Positions 33,652 through 46,300 are shown, counted from the first letter of the stretch. The stretch is 64,000 nt of DNA from Pterois miles (GCA_947000775.1 CAMQGK010000246.1:558001-622000); one strand, 5' to 3'. Made by a program: numbers and translations. The notes: generated by a model from the sequence alone, not told the origin.

Positions 33652-34499
33652 CAGCTTGTTCCACTATCTCCACGTGATTAAAAAAAATCAATTACTGCAC
33701 TTTAAAGTCGACTGAATTGGGCTACTGCCTAAAGAGGAGGAACTATTCCCAGGTTGTGGTGAATATGCAGTAAAGTAGATTAATACTTTATTTGAGCCAT
33801 AGTGTCGTAAAGTGAGCAGAAGAGCTGATGGCGAAGTTGGCGAAGGTTTTGATGTATTTCCTACATTGCTGATGCTACAACTTCTATGACAAAATCTTGG
33901 ATTTGTCAACAAAGAACGCTGAAGAAAAATGAGCTGTCTGACATATCGATTATCACAAGCTTTGCATGCGGACAGACTGTGGTCCCTATGAGCATTGCAT
34001 ATATACTGTCAGTCTGGCTCAGACGTCCCCAGAGAATGGTTATCTTTTTATAAGAGCGTGTTTAAGTGCTTTGGTCTGGCTGAGTATGAGCTCATCATGC
34101 AGATCTGAGAGCCTGGGAAGAGATGGCCTGGACACAGAGCCAATGTGCTTGTGCTTGTGCTTCGAAAGGGTAACTGAGTAGCCCTGGCAGCGCTGGTGTA
34201 TGTGTGTGGCCCTGATTTCATACTGTTAGAAACACATCATTGGAAGATGGTTCATTTCCTACAGAAGCTGAGCATCTGAGGAAACTTGCCAACAAGTTTA
34301 TTGGCCAGAAACTGGTTTTAAACTGTGAAACTGGTGAACGGAAATTACAGTAAAAAAAAGTCTGAAAACCTGCTTCAACAAACCATTCCTACAGCACAAC
34401 CCACTACGTCGATATTGATCAGTGTGTTCTTTATGTTCCAAACCACCATCACTTTTCCAATGAAGGCTTAATTATGCTAATTTCACCGGAGCGTCTGAG
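33652..34499. other. No recognised feature
   Basis: Unique-looking. Short frames without domains. Confidence 0.45.
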
Positions 34500-34625
34500 G
34501 TATATCTCATTGAGTATTACCATGAATTTTCATTTCATGGTGCCCAGAGGATGCATTGTGATGACTTTGGTGATCTCCTGACTTTTCATTTAACACCATC
34601 ATCATGTTAAAATTTATTTGCATAA
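34500..34625 (+). repeat. Interspersed repeat family F, fragment
   Basis: Contains ggtgcccagaggatgcattg, gatgactttggtgatctcc and tgacttttcatttaacacca, wording that matches the family F left part as I know it from fish sequence. Confidence 0.5.
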
Positions 34626-35029
34626 TTTACTTTGCTTTTATTTATTATTGCATTTGTTTCTGAAGTTCAGTCATGTAGGTAGGAATGTAAGTTAAGTAAT
34701 CAATGTAAATAACACAATGTTGACTTTTGGTTTCATACGGGACATGAGCAGCAGTCTTGTGGGTGAAAGTCCTTGCACTTGCTGTCTAATATTGCTGCAG
34801 ACTGCTTTACATCAGTAGCCCGGCCTCACTAAATGATATATAAATGACACAGCAAGTGCACTTGCATGCAATAACGATGCCGTTCTTGCTTTTTGCGTGT
34901 CATTTCACGCCATATAATTTGTATTGACTAAACACATCCATGTGAATATGCTACCCTCAGCGCTAGTGAAGTACAATAAGAAGGAATAAAGACAAAACAC
35001 AGGTTTTTCAACCCGGAGACAGGTGTTTG
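34626..35029. other. No recognised feature
   Basis: AT-rich unique-looking sequence. Confidence 0.45.
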
Positions 35030-35450
35030 CATTGTTGAGCTATTTTGAAGTTACGTTAGCGATGTATTCTCTGTACATATGTTGTTTGCATACGTATTTT
35101 ACTTAGTTTGCACATCTACTGTAAGCCCAACCATGTTTTTCCTAAATATGACGAAGTGATTTTGCTGCCTAAGTGTTACTGTTACTATAGTTTGTTGCAT
35201 AAACACAACCTTGACCGTTTCATGGAAACAATGTGGCATGAAATGAGACGCGAAAAGTCTAAAAATGTCTTACCATGACATGCAGAATGTCCGTACAATG
35301 CCAGCTGTTTATACACTGTATCAAAAACAGACACTAAACGGTGCTTTGTGCATCCATATCGGACGCCGAAGGCTGTGACAAAGCATCTGTATTCGATGAC
35401 GTGGGAATGACGGAGCCTCCAGACTGGGTCTTGTTTACCCTGTTCAGGAG
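35030..35450 (+). repeat. Interspersed repeat family C, copy 3
   Basis: Blocks gttacgttagcgatgtattc, gcatacgtattttacttag, ctgtaagcccaaccatgttt and atggaaacaatgtggcatga match 18095-18340 in order. The right part (35330-35450) has gacgccgaaggctgtgac and cattcccacgtcatcg on the minus strand. Confidence 0.55.
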
Positions 35451-36700
35451 AAGGGTCCATAGGAACGCCCCCCTCGTGGGGTTCTGAAAGCTCTGAGTTT
35501 ACACATTGTTGTGTGTTGATGTCGTCAGAAATGGCGGAGGCCTTGGAAGTACATTTTTTGATATATAAGTTAATACATTATAATTTTAGTCATATTCTTT
35601 TATTTTCAGAATTTTATACAAAGGTCTGAGGAAGACAGTCTCAACTTTTGCCTCTGTCACTCTGCTTGTACATTTAGCGCACCCACTTGCTTGCATGCTA
35701 AATTGTTAGCCTCTGTGGCTTCTAGACACCGACAGTGATGTTAATATTGCCGTTGCCGTTGTTTCTTGAAACCAATCACAATCGTCGTAGGCGGCACTAA
35801 GCACAGGATGCAGCGACGGCGCCCTTGCAAAATAGATGAGAGACTACAAAACACAAACACATCTGACTGCTTTTAGAAATAAAAACATGCTCTGAAATGG
35901 ATTTTGGCATCAGAGAAACAGTGGGAAAAGTGTTTTTGAAGCATCCTAGCGTCTTAGGAAATAGCACCAAATGTTCAGAGCAATTGCAGGAGGTAGCGTG
36001 TCCTATGTAAGGCTCAAAGTGTGGAGGTGAGGTGTTTGCAGATTTTCAGGGATGGTACAAGTATCAAACTGCTTGCACAAACAACGGCTACTTATTATTA
36101 TGCTCATGTTTCTTCTCCTGTATGTAGCAATAATCTTGGATGGATGCATGATTAATGTGTGAGCCGTGGTTGTTACAATGGCTACCACTGTACAGCATGT
36201 GTGTGCGGTGCAGATGTGCTTTAAGAGAGACAGATATATGTCTCTGGCAAGCCCAGTGCTTCCTCTTAATGCCAAGACCTTACAAGCACATAAAACAAAA
36301 GCTTCCATGCTTGGCTTCAGCGCAGTGGGTCAACAGGGGAATATCAGAGGGAGCAGCGGGGCTTTTTAATTATTTCCTTGGGAAAAGAGAGGAGGTGAGA
36401 TGGAAAGTGGATCAGGGAGGAAGCGTAGTTATTTAGTGAGCGATGTATATGAAATACATTGGTGTGGACACAGCAGGAGAACTCAGTGGTAGGACACAGC
36501 TGGACTCAGAGAGGGATAGATGGATCAAGACAGTAGTTTTGTAGATGTGTCCGAGTCTAAAATTGCAACTACAAAAAGATTGGCATTTTTTGGGGCCGTA
36601 ATGTGCATGCGTACTGTACAAAAATTACAAAATATATTATCTGCTGCACATTTTGGGCATGTGTCTTACGATGGGTTTATCAACAGCTGCTAACAACACT
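35451..36700. other. No recognised feature
   Basis: Overlapping frames on both strands around 36003-36436 (67-101 codons) have no recognisable domain. I see no repeat shared with the window. Confidence 0.45.
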
Positions 36701-36818
36701 GATGAGAGCCGAAAGAGTGACTCTAAAGAGTAAAGTTGCAGGCTGGCGAACCAAAACAATGAGCTGAAAGATGGTAAAAAGTTGCATCAAGTAAATGGGA
36801 ACTGCAGAGTTCATAATT
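36701..36818 (+). repeat. Interspersed repeat family H, copy 1
   Basis: Blocks gatgagagccgaaagagtga, aaccaaaacaatgagctgaa and aactgcagag match 63451-63565 (gatgagagccgtgaaagtga, aaccaaaacaaagagctaaa, gaactgcagagg). Class unknown, non-coding. Confidence 0.55.
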
Positions 36819-36824
36819 CGATGT

Positions 36825-37305
36825 CGACGTTAATGCGATAATACGATAATAACGCATATTTGTGTTAACGCTACTAATTTCTTTCACGCTTCAATGCAGC
36901 TTGTGATTTTTAGCTTATTATGTTATGTTGTTGATTTGAGCATATTTTTATTGTTGCTGTCAATTGATTAGAATATCTAATCCTGATTAATCATATGACT
37001 GCCCACAGTTAATCGTGATTAAGCGGAAATTAATCACACTTTTTTTTATCTGTTCAAAATGTACCTAAAATAGAGATTTATCAAGTCCTTAATCCTCGCA
37101 CATGGGAGTGGGCAAATGTGAGGTTTTCTGGACAATATGTCATTGTTTTGTGTTTTTAACCGTTTCTAATAATAAATATATACATACAATTACATAAAGC
37201 AGCATGTTTGCCCACTCTCATGTTGATAAGAATATTTACTACTTGACAAATCTCCCTTTAAGGTACAGTTTGAACAGATGTGTGATTAATCGATTGACAA
37301 CCCTA
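36825..37305. repeat. Interspersed repeat family E, palindromic composite
   Basis: 36825-36955 is family E 3' and middle sequence on the minus strand (cgataataacgcatatttg, gatttgagcatatttttat). 36956-37118 is the family E 5' end on the plus strand (gctgtcaattgattagaat, gttcaaaatgtacc, catgggagtgggcaaat). 37119-37305 is family E on the minus strand again, ending at gattgacaaccctag. The two 5' ends therefore face each other as an inverted repeat of about 160 bp with a short spacer. Confidence 0.65.
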
Positions 37306-38959
37306 GTTTATAAATACATTTAATATCATCGGCAATATAAAAATATTGGTCAGAGCAGCCTTTACCATTGAGGTAAATGCAACGTTATGGTATATATTAG
37401 TCATTTATGACCAGCCAACAAGCATTCAGATCTAACCAAGCTTTGAATGAGTCCAGCTGTTCTGGACCTGGTGGCTAACAGTGTGCAAGACAGTTAAGAT
37501 GGTGAATATCTCCTGATCTACTGGTCTTATTTGTCTGAAACTGTAAAACGCATCATGCTGTATCTCTGACAATGTTAACCCACTAGTGAAAGTGTGCTTA
37601 CACTTGCAGATTTATGTACGGTATGCGTATATATGTGTGTGATTTGAGGTGTCTCCTGAGCTGAGCTGAGCCTCATGGGGCTGCATCAGTGTCCTGATAT
37701 TGGAGATAGTTTCAGCTACATCACACACATCCAGACCATCAACCTCTGGAGAGACCGAGGAGTGGAAGGGCATAAGAGTTAGAAGTACCGATGTGTGCTG
37801 CAGTTATTTGCCTGAACAGACCACACACACATTTATGCACACAGTTGCTTTCTAACAGATGTTGCACCAGTTTTTGCAGTATGCTATTTTATTTTTTTGC
37901 TTTGCTATCTTTCTTATAATATATGGAAGTCAAAGTTTGCAATTTAGTTCCCTATTGTTTCACGCTAGAGTAATTTGGATCTACTTTACATTACATTAGG
38001 GGCAGGATGAATGCATCTCTGTACCCTCTACTGTATAATGGCTTCCCACACACCAGAAACATTTTATCCACAACTTAAACTAAGCACCAAAAGGTCAAGC
38101 AAAGAGGAAAAAAAGAGAGAATTTAAAGTCACCTTAGGGGTTTAGATTCATCTGCAGATTCACAAGCATGCATGGTTGATAAGTCCAAAACCACACGCAA
38201 ACACTGAAACGCATTAAAACTTTTGAGAGATTAGCCACTTTAACTCCAGCGACAATCACAGACCAACAAGCCTATTTGGGCTCATTTGTCACCGTAGTTG
38301 CTCCCTGAAGGCCGCCACATTGTTCTCAGACGTGTTGGGGCCACGTAAAGTTTGAATTAGACCAGGCGCCCGACTAAAACCACTGGGGTAAAATTAGGCA
38401 CGGGGGCCGGCTTTCTCTCACAGCCTCTTTTAGGGGATTAGATGACGTTTAAAGTTATTGGCGGACTGATATGCATGATTAAAATGTCTGATTATTGTGC
38501 AAAATTGAGGTGTTTTATTGGCCTCACCAAGAGGCTTGGTGCTGGGGTCTGGGGGAAGGGTGGTCAGAGGGTTTTAGGGTAGTTTAAGGGGCTCACTAAA
38601 GGTCCAGGGCGAGATTATAATGCCTTATTTAACACTCGATCTGCGGATAGCAGGCGGTGAACTGCTAGTGAACCTTCACGGTCGGCATTAGAACAATGTG
38701 TGTTAGCGGTGGCTGGTCATTTGGTTGCTTTTTGTAGCTTCAGTGCAGTGTTTTCTTAGAGTAACCTCCAGGGCAGTAAAAGGGGGTCTCTTTTAAAGTT
38801 AAGTCAGCCTAGGTATCAAATGACACCCACGGGTGCCCAAATTAAATGGGGACACTTGCACAGACTGAACCAGACTCTTTCAAGGTCAGTGGGGATTCCT
38901 CTGAAAAGATGACGGTACTGGCCGTTTTCTTCTTTTGTGTTTGAATTCAAAGGTTAACA
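37306..38959. other. Low-repeat stretch
   Basis: No gene recognised. The part 38270-38530 is a candidate conserved element (separate entry). No frames worth calling. Confidence 0.4.
38270..38530. promoter_or_regulatory. Candidate conserved non-coding element
   Basis: High-complexity, balanced-composition block with gatatgcatgattaaaatg (POU- and homeodomain-like words), ggggattagatgacg and gaggtgttttattggcc. It stands out from the repeat-rich AT background. Without alignment this is only a suggestion. Confidence 0.25.
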
Positions 38960-39432
38960 CTTTAAAATAACCATCACTTATAAATGGTAAACTGAAAAAT
39001 TGATTAATTTAATTTAGGTAATAGCTACTTTATTGTTAACAAAGAAATGCTAAGTATTTATTGTTGCACACATTATAAGATCTTATAAGTATGTGTTAGT
39101 TAGTACCAAATGATTTTCAAACCTTTAAAAAATCATTCATAAAACAATCTATCTATAATCTATATACATTATATGAGTAGATGCACCAGAAACCAATTAT
39201 TAAACATTAGCAAAGTATTAACTATCTATCTAAATATTTATAAATGCATCACAAAGTACTGATGAACATTTAACAAGCTATTATACTCATCAGTTGCAAC
39301 TTCATAATAGTCATCCAAATATTAATTACAGACTATTGATGAACCAATTATTAACCATTAACAAAGTGTTAAATATCTATCTGTTATGTTTATAGATGTT
39401 TTACAAACAATTTTCTTAAGGTATACAAATAA
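38960..39432 (+). repeat. AT-rich interspersed repeat, tandemly reiterated (family I)
   Basis: The series aaccaattattaa(a/c)cat, taacaaagt.tta and tatctatct recurs at about 39190, 39345 and 39870, so the same unit flanks the VNTR on both sides. The start aaccatcacttataaatggt is a fish repeat wording I recognise loosely. Confidence 0.5.
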
Positions 39433-39508
39433 ATATATACATTTACATATATGTGTATATATATATATACATTTACATATATGTGTATATATATACATTT
39501 ACATATAG

Positions 39509-39558
<50 letters not shown>

Positions 39559-39750
39559 TTACAATATGTGTAATATATACATTTACATATATGTTATATA
39601 TATATATACATTTACATATATGTGTATATATATACATTTACATGTGTTATATATGTATATAATCGTGTTATATATATATATATATATATATATACTATAT
39701 AATATATCTCCACGTATATACTATATATATATACATGTATATACATATAT

Positions 39751-39802
<52 letters not shown>
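39433..39802. repeat. AT-rich VNTR with (TA)n and (CA)n tracts
   Basis: Tandem units 'tatacatttacatatatgtg' separated by (TA)n runs of variable length. The longest TA run is at about 39510-39554, and a (CA)n tract of about 15 units lies at 39754-39784. All frames through it are artefacts. Confidence 0.85.
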
Positions 39803-39829
39803 CACATACTGTATATACAAGTTCAACTT

Positions 39830-40100
39830 TATAATAGCCATAATATATAATTACAGACCTTTTAACAAACCAATTATTAATCATTAAGTGTTACAAATAT
39901 CTATCTATGTGACGCTTATAGATGTTTTACAATTTCCTTAAGTTTACAAATAACATATACTAACATATAATAACATACAGTATATAGATGTACACATACT
40001 GTATACGTATGTACATATATAGTATATAATACACACAGTTATACACCCACACACTATATGTATTATATATGTATATAACAGTTAACTAAGTTTAATTAAG
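39830..40100 (+). repeat. Family I repeat, right copy, with AT-rich tail
   Basis: Repeats the left-side order: aaccaattattaatcatt, caaatatctatctatg, tatagatgttttacaa, then atatac words to 40080. Confidence 0.5.
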
Positions 40101-40975
40101 TTGAATTCAGTTTAACACGTATGTTAACTGTGTTAGTGTTTGAAGCCATACCAGTTAGATTTAAAGTGTCAGAAACTGGAAGCAGCCCAGAGGTCAAAGG
40201 TTGCTCCACGTTCCTGCTCGCCATCAAAAACATCTGCTAACGAAAAATACAGGAACAGCACAACAAGTCTTGTTGGTGGCCCTCAATAAAAACAACAGGC
40301 TAGGAAAACACTTCTGTTTACTAATTGGACCAGTAGCCGTGGTAACAGAGTGACATCACGTCACCATTAACAGGTGCCTCATCCGGTTGGCCGTTCATGG
40401 GAAAGTTTTAATTAAAGCTTCGCGGCCGCCCGTCCGCACCAGCGCAGGCCAGCGATTAGTTGCTAGTTACGGGCTGTTGTCAATGTTTACGAGGTGGCAG
40501 GGGGACGGGAGGCAGGCCTGGCGTTACTCTCTGAGGGGTCAAAGTCAGAGGTCAAGGGGAGGGAGAGTGGGGGGCTGACCAGAGTAGAGCTCAATAAAGT
40601 AGAGGAAATGATGCTGTTCATTGTAAGTGCTGTGACTGTTTGCCTGTTTGCTTTTGGTGCGAATAGTGTGGGGTCATACCTATTTTCCCAGGGTCCTATC
40701 TTCACAGCCCAATTGCATACAGATGAAGGGTGATGGAAGTATGAAATGCAATTTAAATGGTAAAAACCAGTTCAGCCGCTGCTGAGATATCATTGTCTAA
40801 AGTCAAGGAAACAGTCTTGTAGTAAAACACAGGAAAACATCAGTAGGTTATAAGGTGGAGGTGGATCATTTCAACATTTGACCCAAGCAAACAGCCTTTG
40901 TTAAACATTTGACCAAGCGAAATGCATTGTTGTGTCATATTAAGAGGATATTGAGCTGGGAGACCTGGGAACCAG
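40101..40975. other. No recognised gene; GC-richer patch
   Basis: 40390-40600 is GC-richer with a GCGGCCGC word at 40422-40429. Frames of 63-79 codons on both strands have no domain. It might be a conserved or promoter-like patch, but there is no start signal to support it. Confidence 0.3.
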
Positions 40976-41220
40976 TGGCTTGCATTATTTCTAATAACCA
41001 GCAGGAGGCGACACCAAGATTGCAAAATAAAGTCTGACTACATAGAAGTCTATGAGAAAATGAGCCTACTTCTCACTTGATTTATCACCACAATTAAGAT
41101 TGTAAACATGAGTTTATGGTCTTACTGACTGGTTTCAAGTCTTCTTCAATACAGCATGATGTTCATTTAGTAAATTAAGGTCCCATTTAGAGTCAAATAG
41201 ATCGGGTCTGGGAGTCGTCT
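40976..41220 (-). repeat. Interspersed repeat family A, copy 5 (truncated)
   Basis: Reverse-strand family A: accagcaggaggcgacacca, agaagtctatgagaaaatga, aacatgagtttatggtctta, tttagagtcaaatagatc. It stops there, lacking the far end seen in copy 4. Confidence 0.7.
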
Positions 41221-41921
41221 GTTTTCATCTGATAATCTATCTATCCTATCTCATCATTAGACCACATGGTTACTCAACAGTTGCAACAGACAACAGCTAC
41301 CTGCAGTAGAAATTCGAGATAGATTCAGATCTGCTTCAGACTTCCCTCACAAGATGGCTGCGGCACAGTTTCAAAACAAGCAAACACAAAAGTAGCTTAC
41401 ATCCACCCCTAGGACGGTTGTTTGTATCTCCTGCATGTGGGTATGGAGGTGAGGGCTGACAGTGGGATCAGCCCAGATTACCACAATAACACAGAAGAAG
41501 ATGGAGTACCACAAGAGAGGGAGGACGGCTGTTGTTGTGATTTCTAAGAGGAGGTCCTATTCATCAGGATCGGGGGGGAGAGGCAGCATTCATCATGGCC
41601 AAACCCTGGCTCGGTGCTGTGTCTGCAGGGCTGCTAGAAACTCTGTTAGACCTCCTGCCTGGCCGACTTGCAACAAACCAGTCAGCAGATGAAAAAGGGA
41701 GATCCTGTGACTAATACAGAATACACACATGATTAATATGTCACCACCCTGTTGCATCAGTATTAATCATTTTGGATTTGTTTGCTGTTTGAAGTCGTAG
41801 CTACAGAAACATTTCTTGGAGACCTAGTTGCATCGTAGGGCTGAGTCCTTTGGCTTCCATCCACTGACTTTTAACTTCCCAGCTGACTTGTGTGGAAATC
41901 AGAGTCCTGCAAAAGGGTCTT
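41221..41921. other. No recognised feature
   Basis: Unique-looking. A 76-codon frame at 41462-41692 has no domain. Confidence 0.45.
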
Positions 41922-42118
41922 AAAGGTACAGTGTGTAGGATTTGGCTGCATCTAGTGGTGTGGTCACTCTACTACGGTGGCCTTTGGGTCATGTAAAAAT
42001 GTGAAATGCTCTCTCTAGACCCAGTGTTTGGTTTGGCCGTTCTGGGCTACTGTAGAAACATGGCGGAGCGACATGGTGGACTCCACTCTAGTTTCAACAC
42101 TAATGAAAACATAGCTAT
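41922..42118 (+). repeat. Interspersed repeat family J
   Basis: aaaggtacagtgtgtaggat, ttggctgcatctagtggtgt, tgggctactgtagaaacatg and actccactctag in this order are known to me as a common fish interspersed repeat. Only one copy is in the window. Confidence 0.55.
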
Positions 42119-42320
42119 GTATTATAGGTTGACCGATAATGAATTTTTGAAGGCTGATATCATGACGACTGTGTATGGTATGTAATGATTTGAGCAGGAA
42201 AATGTCTACAGCTGTTTAACTGGCTGATACCTTCTTTACTTCCGTAGCAGCCTAGTCGGCTACTATCCATACGGCGTTTTTAATAAATCTAATAATTTTT
42301 AAGAGAACATCCTGAAGTGT

Positions 42321-42519
42321 GAGCTGCACGGTGGTGTAGTGGTCGACATGGCTGAATCCAGCTTGGGGCTCTTCTGTGTGGAGTTTGCATGTTCTCCCCG
42401 TGCTAGCGTGGGTTTTCTCCGGGTTCTGCGGTTTCTTCCCACAGTCCAAAGACATACAGGCTAACAGTTAACTCTAACTTGCACCTTTGAATCGGTTGCG
42501 TATGATGGATGGATGGATC
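42321..42519 (+). repeat. tRNA-derived SINE (type 1), internally deleted
   Basis: Head gagctgcacggtggtgtagt is followed almost at once by atccagcttggggctc, so part of the tRNA-like region is gone. Then ctgtgtggagtttgcatgtt, cccacagtccaaagacat and a (GATG)n tail. No clear target-site duplication. Confidence 0.75.
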
Positions 42520-43323
42520 ATAATTGTAAAAAGTGCAATAAAAGTGCAGTGTTATAAAAGTAAAAATAAAGAAATAAACTGTTCCAGGTATGAATTTGAG
42601 AAGGAAGATCACCAGTTGATGATCCACATAGAAGACATGAAAATAAAAGAGCAGTATTGTTCACACGGTATTTTGCAATATAAATTTAGTTAGACCTGGC
42701 TATATGCTAGTATTATCAGAAAAAATATATCAGGCAGTATTTAAAAACACCCCCATTCAGATGTTTACTACTGTTTAGAAACATACGTTACACGGACAAG
42801 CAAAGGGTAGATTGATGCTGTACTGTAGTGTTTTTATTCTGTAGCTAGTTAATAAGTTAACTCATGGATGTAATCCGTGAATTAACCCAAAACTACAGTT
42901 TAGGTAGACATGCATTCAAACCAGCAGAAGCAGCTGGATGTTTGGAGTCTTGCTCAAAGACACTCCGGCAGGCTTTAAAGCTATCGGTGGATACAGCAGG
43001 CTACTTAGCAGTGGGGGTGGAAGCTGTCATGAGAGGCACCGCGCTGTGCAAAATCAGCAAAACGTAATATGCTGAAGGGCTCAGCGAGCAGCACACCAGT
43101 TTAAACCATCTATATATGAGAGTGGAGCATCCACTGGGATCCATTTGGCAATATTTCTGGCCACGGCGAGGCCGAGCAGAAAGCAGAAAGCACATTTTCT
43201 CCCTCCTCCTTACGGTCTGCATCTCGGTTTACCTCTCGCTCTCTTTGCTGCAGTCTAGACACAGAAAGGAACAGAGGAGGAAGAGATGCTGATGCCAAGT
43301 CATGTGCTGCCGAGAGTGTAAGT

Positions 43324-43324
<1 letters not shown>
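42520..43324. other. No recognised feature
   Basis: Unique-looking. Frames on both strands of 67-80 codons have no domain. Confidence 0.45.

Positions 43325-43354
<30 letters not shown>
43325..43354. repeat. (CA)n microsatellite
   Basis: About 15 CA units. Confidence 0.95.
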
Positions 43355-43356
<2 letters not shown>

Positions 43357-43482
43357 AGCTGGTGAGGTCTGGTCGAGCAGTAGAAACAAACAAAGGTGGA
43401 CTATGACAATTAGTGGCCTGGTTCAAACCCTGGTGTTTCCAGAGTTTATGGTGGATAGGATCAATTAATCAGAGCTCTCTCT

Positions 43483-43492
<10 letters not shown>

Positions 43493-43533
<41 letters not shown>
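43493..43533. repeat. (CA)n microsatellite
   Basis: About 20 CA units. Confidence 0.95.
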
Positions 43534-43535
<2 letters not shown>

Positions 43536-44015
43536 AGCTAATGAACAGAGTAATATTCAAACATGTGGGAACCATTTCTCCACCCACCTCCCGCTCTCTC
43601 TATGACAACAGAGAGGAACACAGCAACATTTGGAAGAAGAAAACATGCCACTGAACCCGACCGTGATTAGCAAGCGACTCGCGGTTGTAATGGACCAGGT
43701 GCAAGACCACTTGGAAGAGTAATGAAAGTCCAGCGCTGCAAAGTCACTATCTGTCCTTCAGACAGCTACAGAGCTCCGCTTGGCTGCATGCATCTACGAA
43801 TGTGAGCCTGGACTTTTATAAATGACGACTTGATCAATGACATTGTAACTCACTGAATTTTAATGCAATCATTTCAATCGCAGGATTAAACACTGGCCTA
43901 CTCTGTGTTTTGAGAGAATCCTGCAATCATGGACTGATGAAACACTGTCATAAAAATGTAGATACTCTGAGTAGTATTCAAGCTCTATTTAGTAAATATG
44001 ATGAGAAATGAAAAA
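43534..44015. other. No recognised feature
   Basis: Unique-looking sequence, no frames worth calling. Confidence 0.45.
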
Positions 44016-44690
44016 AAAATAATGGTGTGTTCAAATTCATATTTAATTGCAAATAATTGCATAATAGTCGATAATTAATCGTGATTAATCACAAATTAAT
44101 AACATTTTTATCTGGCCAAAATGTACCTTAAAGGCAGATCTGTCAAGGATTTAACACTCTTATCAACATGGGAGTGGGTAAATCTGCTGCTTTATACGCT
44201 GCAAATATAGGTATATATTTATTATTGGAAATCAATTAACAGCACAAAACAATGACAAATATTGTCCAGAAACCCTCACAGGTTCTGCATTTAGCATAAA
44301 AATATGCTCGAATCATAACATGGCAAACTGCAGCCCAACAGGCAACAACAGCTGTCAGTGTGTCAGAGTGCTGACTTGACTATGACTTGATCCAGACTGA
44401 CTGGGATTATCATCAAGTGGACATGTCTGTAAAGAGAAGACTGGTGGGAACCCAGAGAACCCATTTCATTCACATCTTGAGGTCAGAGGTCAAAGGCCAC
44501 GCCAGTTTGGAGCATTATTCAGCCTCCTTCTCAACAAGCTAGTTTGACATGGTTGGTACCAATGGGTTCCTCAGGTTTTCTAGTTTCATATGATGCCAGT
44601 GTCTTCACTCAGCTTTAAAACCTAAAACTCACAGGTTGCAATAATGCATTAAAGAAGAGTGGCGTTAAGATGGATTTGAACACATTTCAG
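44016..44690 (+). repeat. Interspersed repeat family E, copy 5, long
   Basis: The most complete copy: atcgtgattaatcacaaatt, caaaatgtaccttaaaggc, catgggagtgggtaaatc, ccagaaaccctcacaggtt, aacatggcaaactgcagccc, caacaggcaacaacagctgt, ttgaggtcagaggtcaaagg, gacatggttggtaccaatgg. It ends near 44690 where a SINE begins. Confidence 0.75.
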
Positions 44691-44694
44691 TCAC

Positions 44695-44935
44695 CATCCA
44701 TCCATTGATCGTCAACCGCTTTTCCCGTTAGGGAATTTAGGGCAATTTAGAGTCATCAATTAACCTCAACAGCATGTCTTTGGACTGTGGGAGGAAGCCG
44801 GAGTACCCGGAGAAAACCCACACTTACACGGGGAGAACATGCAAACTCCACACAGAAGAGTCTCAAGCCAAATTCGAACCTGCGACCCTGTTGCTGTGAG
44901 GCGACAGCACTAACCACTACACCACCGTGCAGCCC
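44695..44935 (-). repeat. tRNA-derived SINE (type 1), internally deleted
   Basis: Minus strand: head ggctgcacggtggtgtagtg at 44934-44915, A and B boxes present (gttagtgctgtcgcctc; ggttcgaatttggc-like at about 44866-44883), then the body to gtcaattgatg. A deletion joins 'ttaggg' to 'aatttagg', removing the middle of the 3' third. It lies directly against the 3' end of family E copy 5. Confidence 0.85.
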
Positions 44936-46300
44936 TTGTGTGAGCCCGCTGTGTGATTATTGCAGTCACACAGCGATATAAAATAGATAATACAGAATGT
45001 TTGTTAACTGCTTAACTTAAAAACCAGTATGCAAATGTAATAAAGGAGCATGTTGAAGTACGTGGGATTTATTGTTTTGCTTTTGTTTTCTGCTGCTGAG
45101 AATCATAAAATTTCATTGGTACTGGTATCGACTACTAAATTTCTGGTACCATGACATCCCCCGAGGTGTCTGCAACTTCAGCCCTGTACAGCCGAGCTGC
45201 TTCCTCTGGGTCAAGCCAATTTATTCTCCATAGCGTGCTCCGCCTGACTTCATGATAGTTCAGCCTACTAATACAATAATCCATAATTCAAAAGCTGGAG
45301 GGAAATGCACGATTGATTTCTACAGCAGATAAAGCCTGCCGGGGAGGGTTGCGGTCCCCGTGATTGCACATACATGAACATATGAGTGTGATGGTTATGT
45401 AAACATGGTAGTCTTGGAAACAGAGGGTCAGCTGGTTTTGCTAACCTTTCCCGCTGAAGGCTAGAAAATGCCCAACCCTTGTTTTTGATGCAAGAATAAG
45501 TGAATAGGCTATTCATATGCACACCCATGTTTTTGCAAAGTTGGGGATGTGGCCTTCAAATTCACCAGTTGTCGGAACAACTCACCCAGAACAACCTCTG
45601 TCCTTGTGTGACCTGTATGGCAGAGTGCACTGGTGAATAGTAGGAGTCCATTGCTCAATTTGCACATGAAATTAAACTCCATATATTCACCACATGCATC
45701 CATATCAAACTTAAGTTTTAGAATATTTCCCCCTCTTCATTTTCCTCTTCCCCTCCATCAGTAGCACAAGCTCCCGTCGTCATTCCATCCGTCTGACTCT
45801 CCTCATATATCTCCGTCTGCACTGCTCGCTTCCTCTGTTTTTGAGGTCATACCGACAGCATCACCAATCATTTTCTGAATCTCAGACATCTCATGACATA
45901 ACCCACTCTCTTGGAGTCCCGTCTTTATGAATATGAGTTACAGGCGCACGTTTATGTGCATAAAGTCAACAGCACATTGAAACTGAGCAATGGCGTGATG
46001 TGATGACAAAAACAGGCAGAGGGGTAATAGAGATGGCCTGGGGCAGTGAGTGAAAACAGCCTTGCCCACCCCTCCATCTCTCTGTCTTATCTCCACCCTC
46101 CTCTTGGATAGATATGTATTAGTCTTTCAGAAATTCCTGATGTGCCATACAAATAAACAGACAACTACAATATCACCGACATCAATACCAACATGAGCCT
46201 GTTCCTCTCTTCATTGGTCCTGGACTCAAAACTCATATAAATGAGTCCTCCAGAGTGTCTGAGTCAGTGATGTATCAGAAAAAACGGTTGGGAATAAACT
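44936..46300. other. Mostly no recognised feature
   Basis: 45107-45165 (tactggtatcgactactaaa, tctggtaccatgacatcccc) resembles the far end of family K (46303). The rest is unique-looking, with frames of at most 86 codons. Confidence 0.4.

Noticed and set aside
39453..39799. Tyr/Ile-rich open frames of 69 and 96 codons
   Set aside because: They are translations of (TA)n and (CA)n simple repeats.
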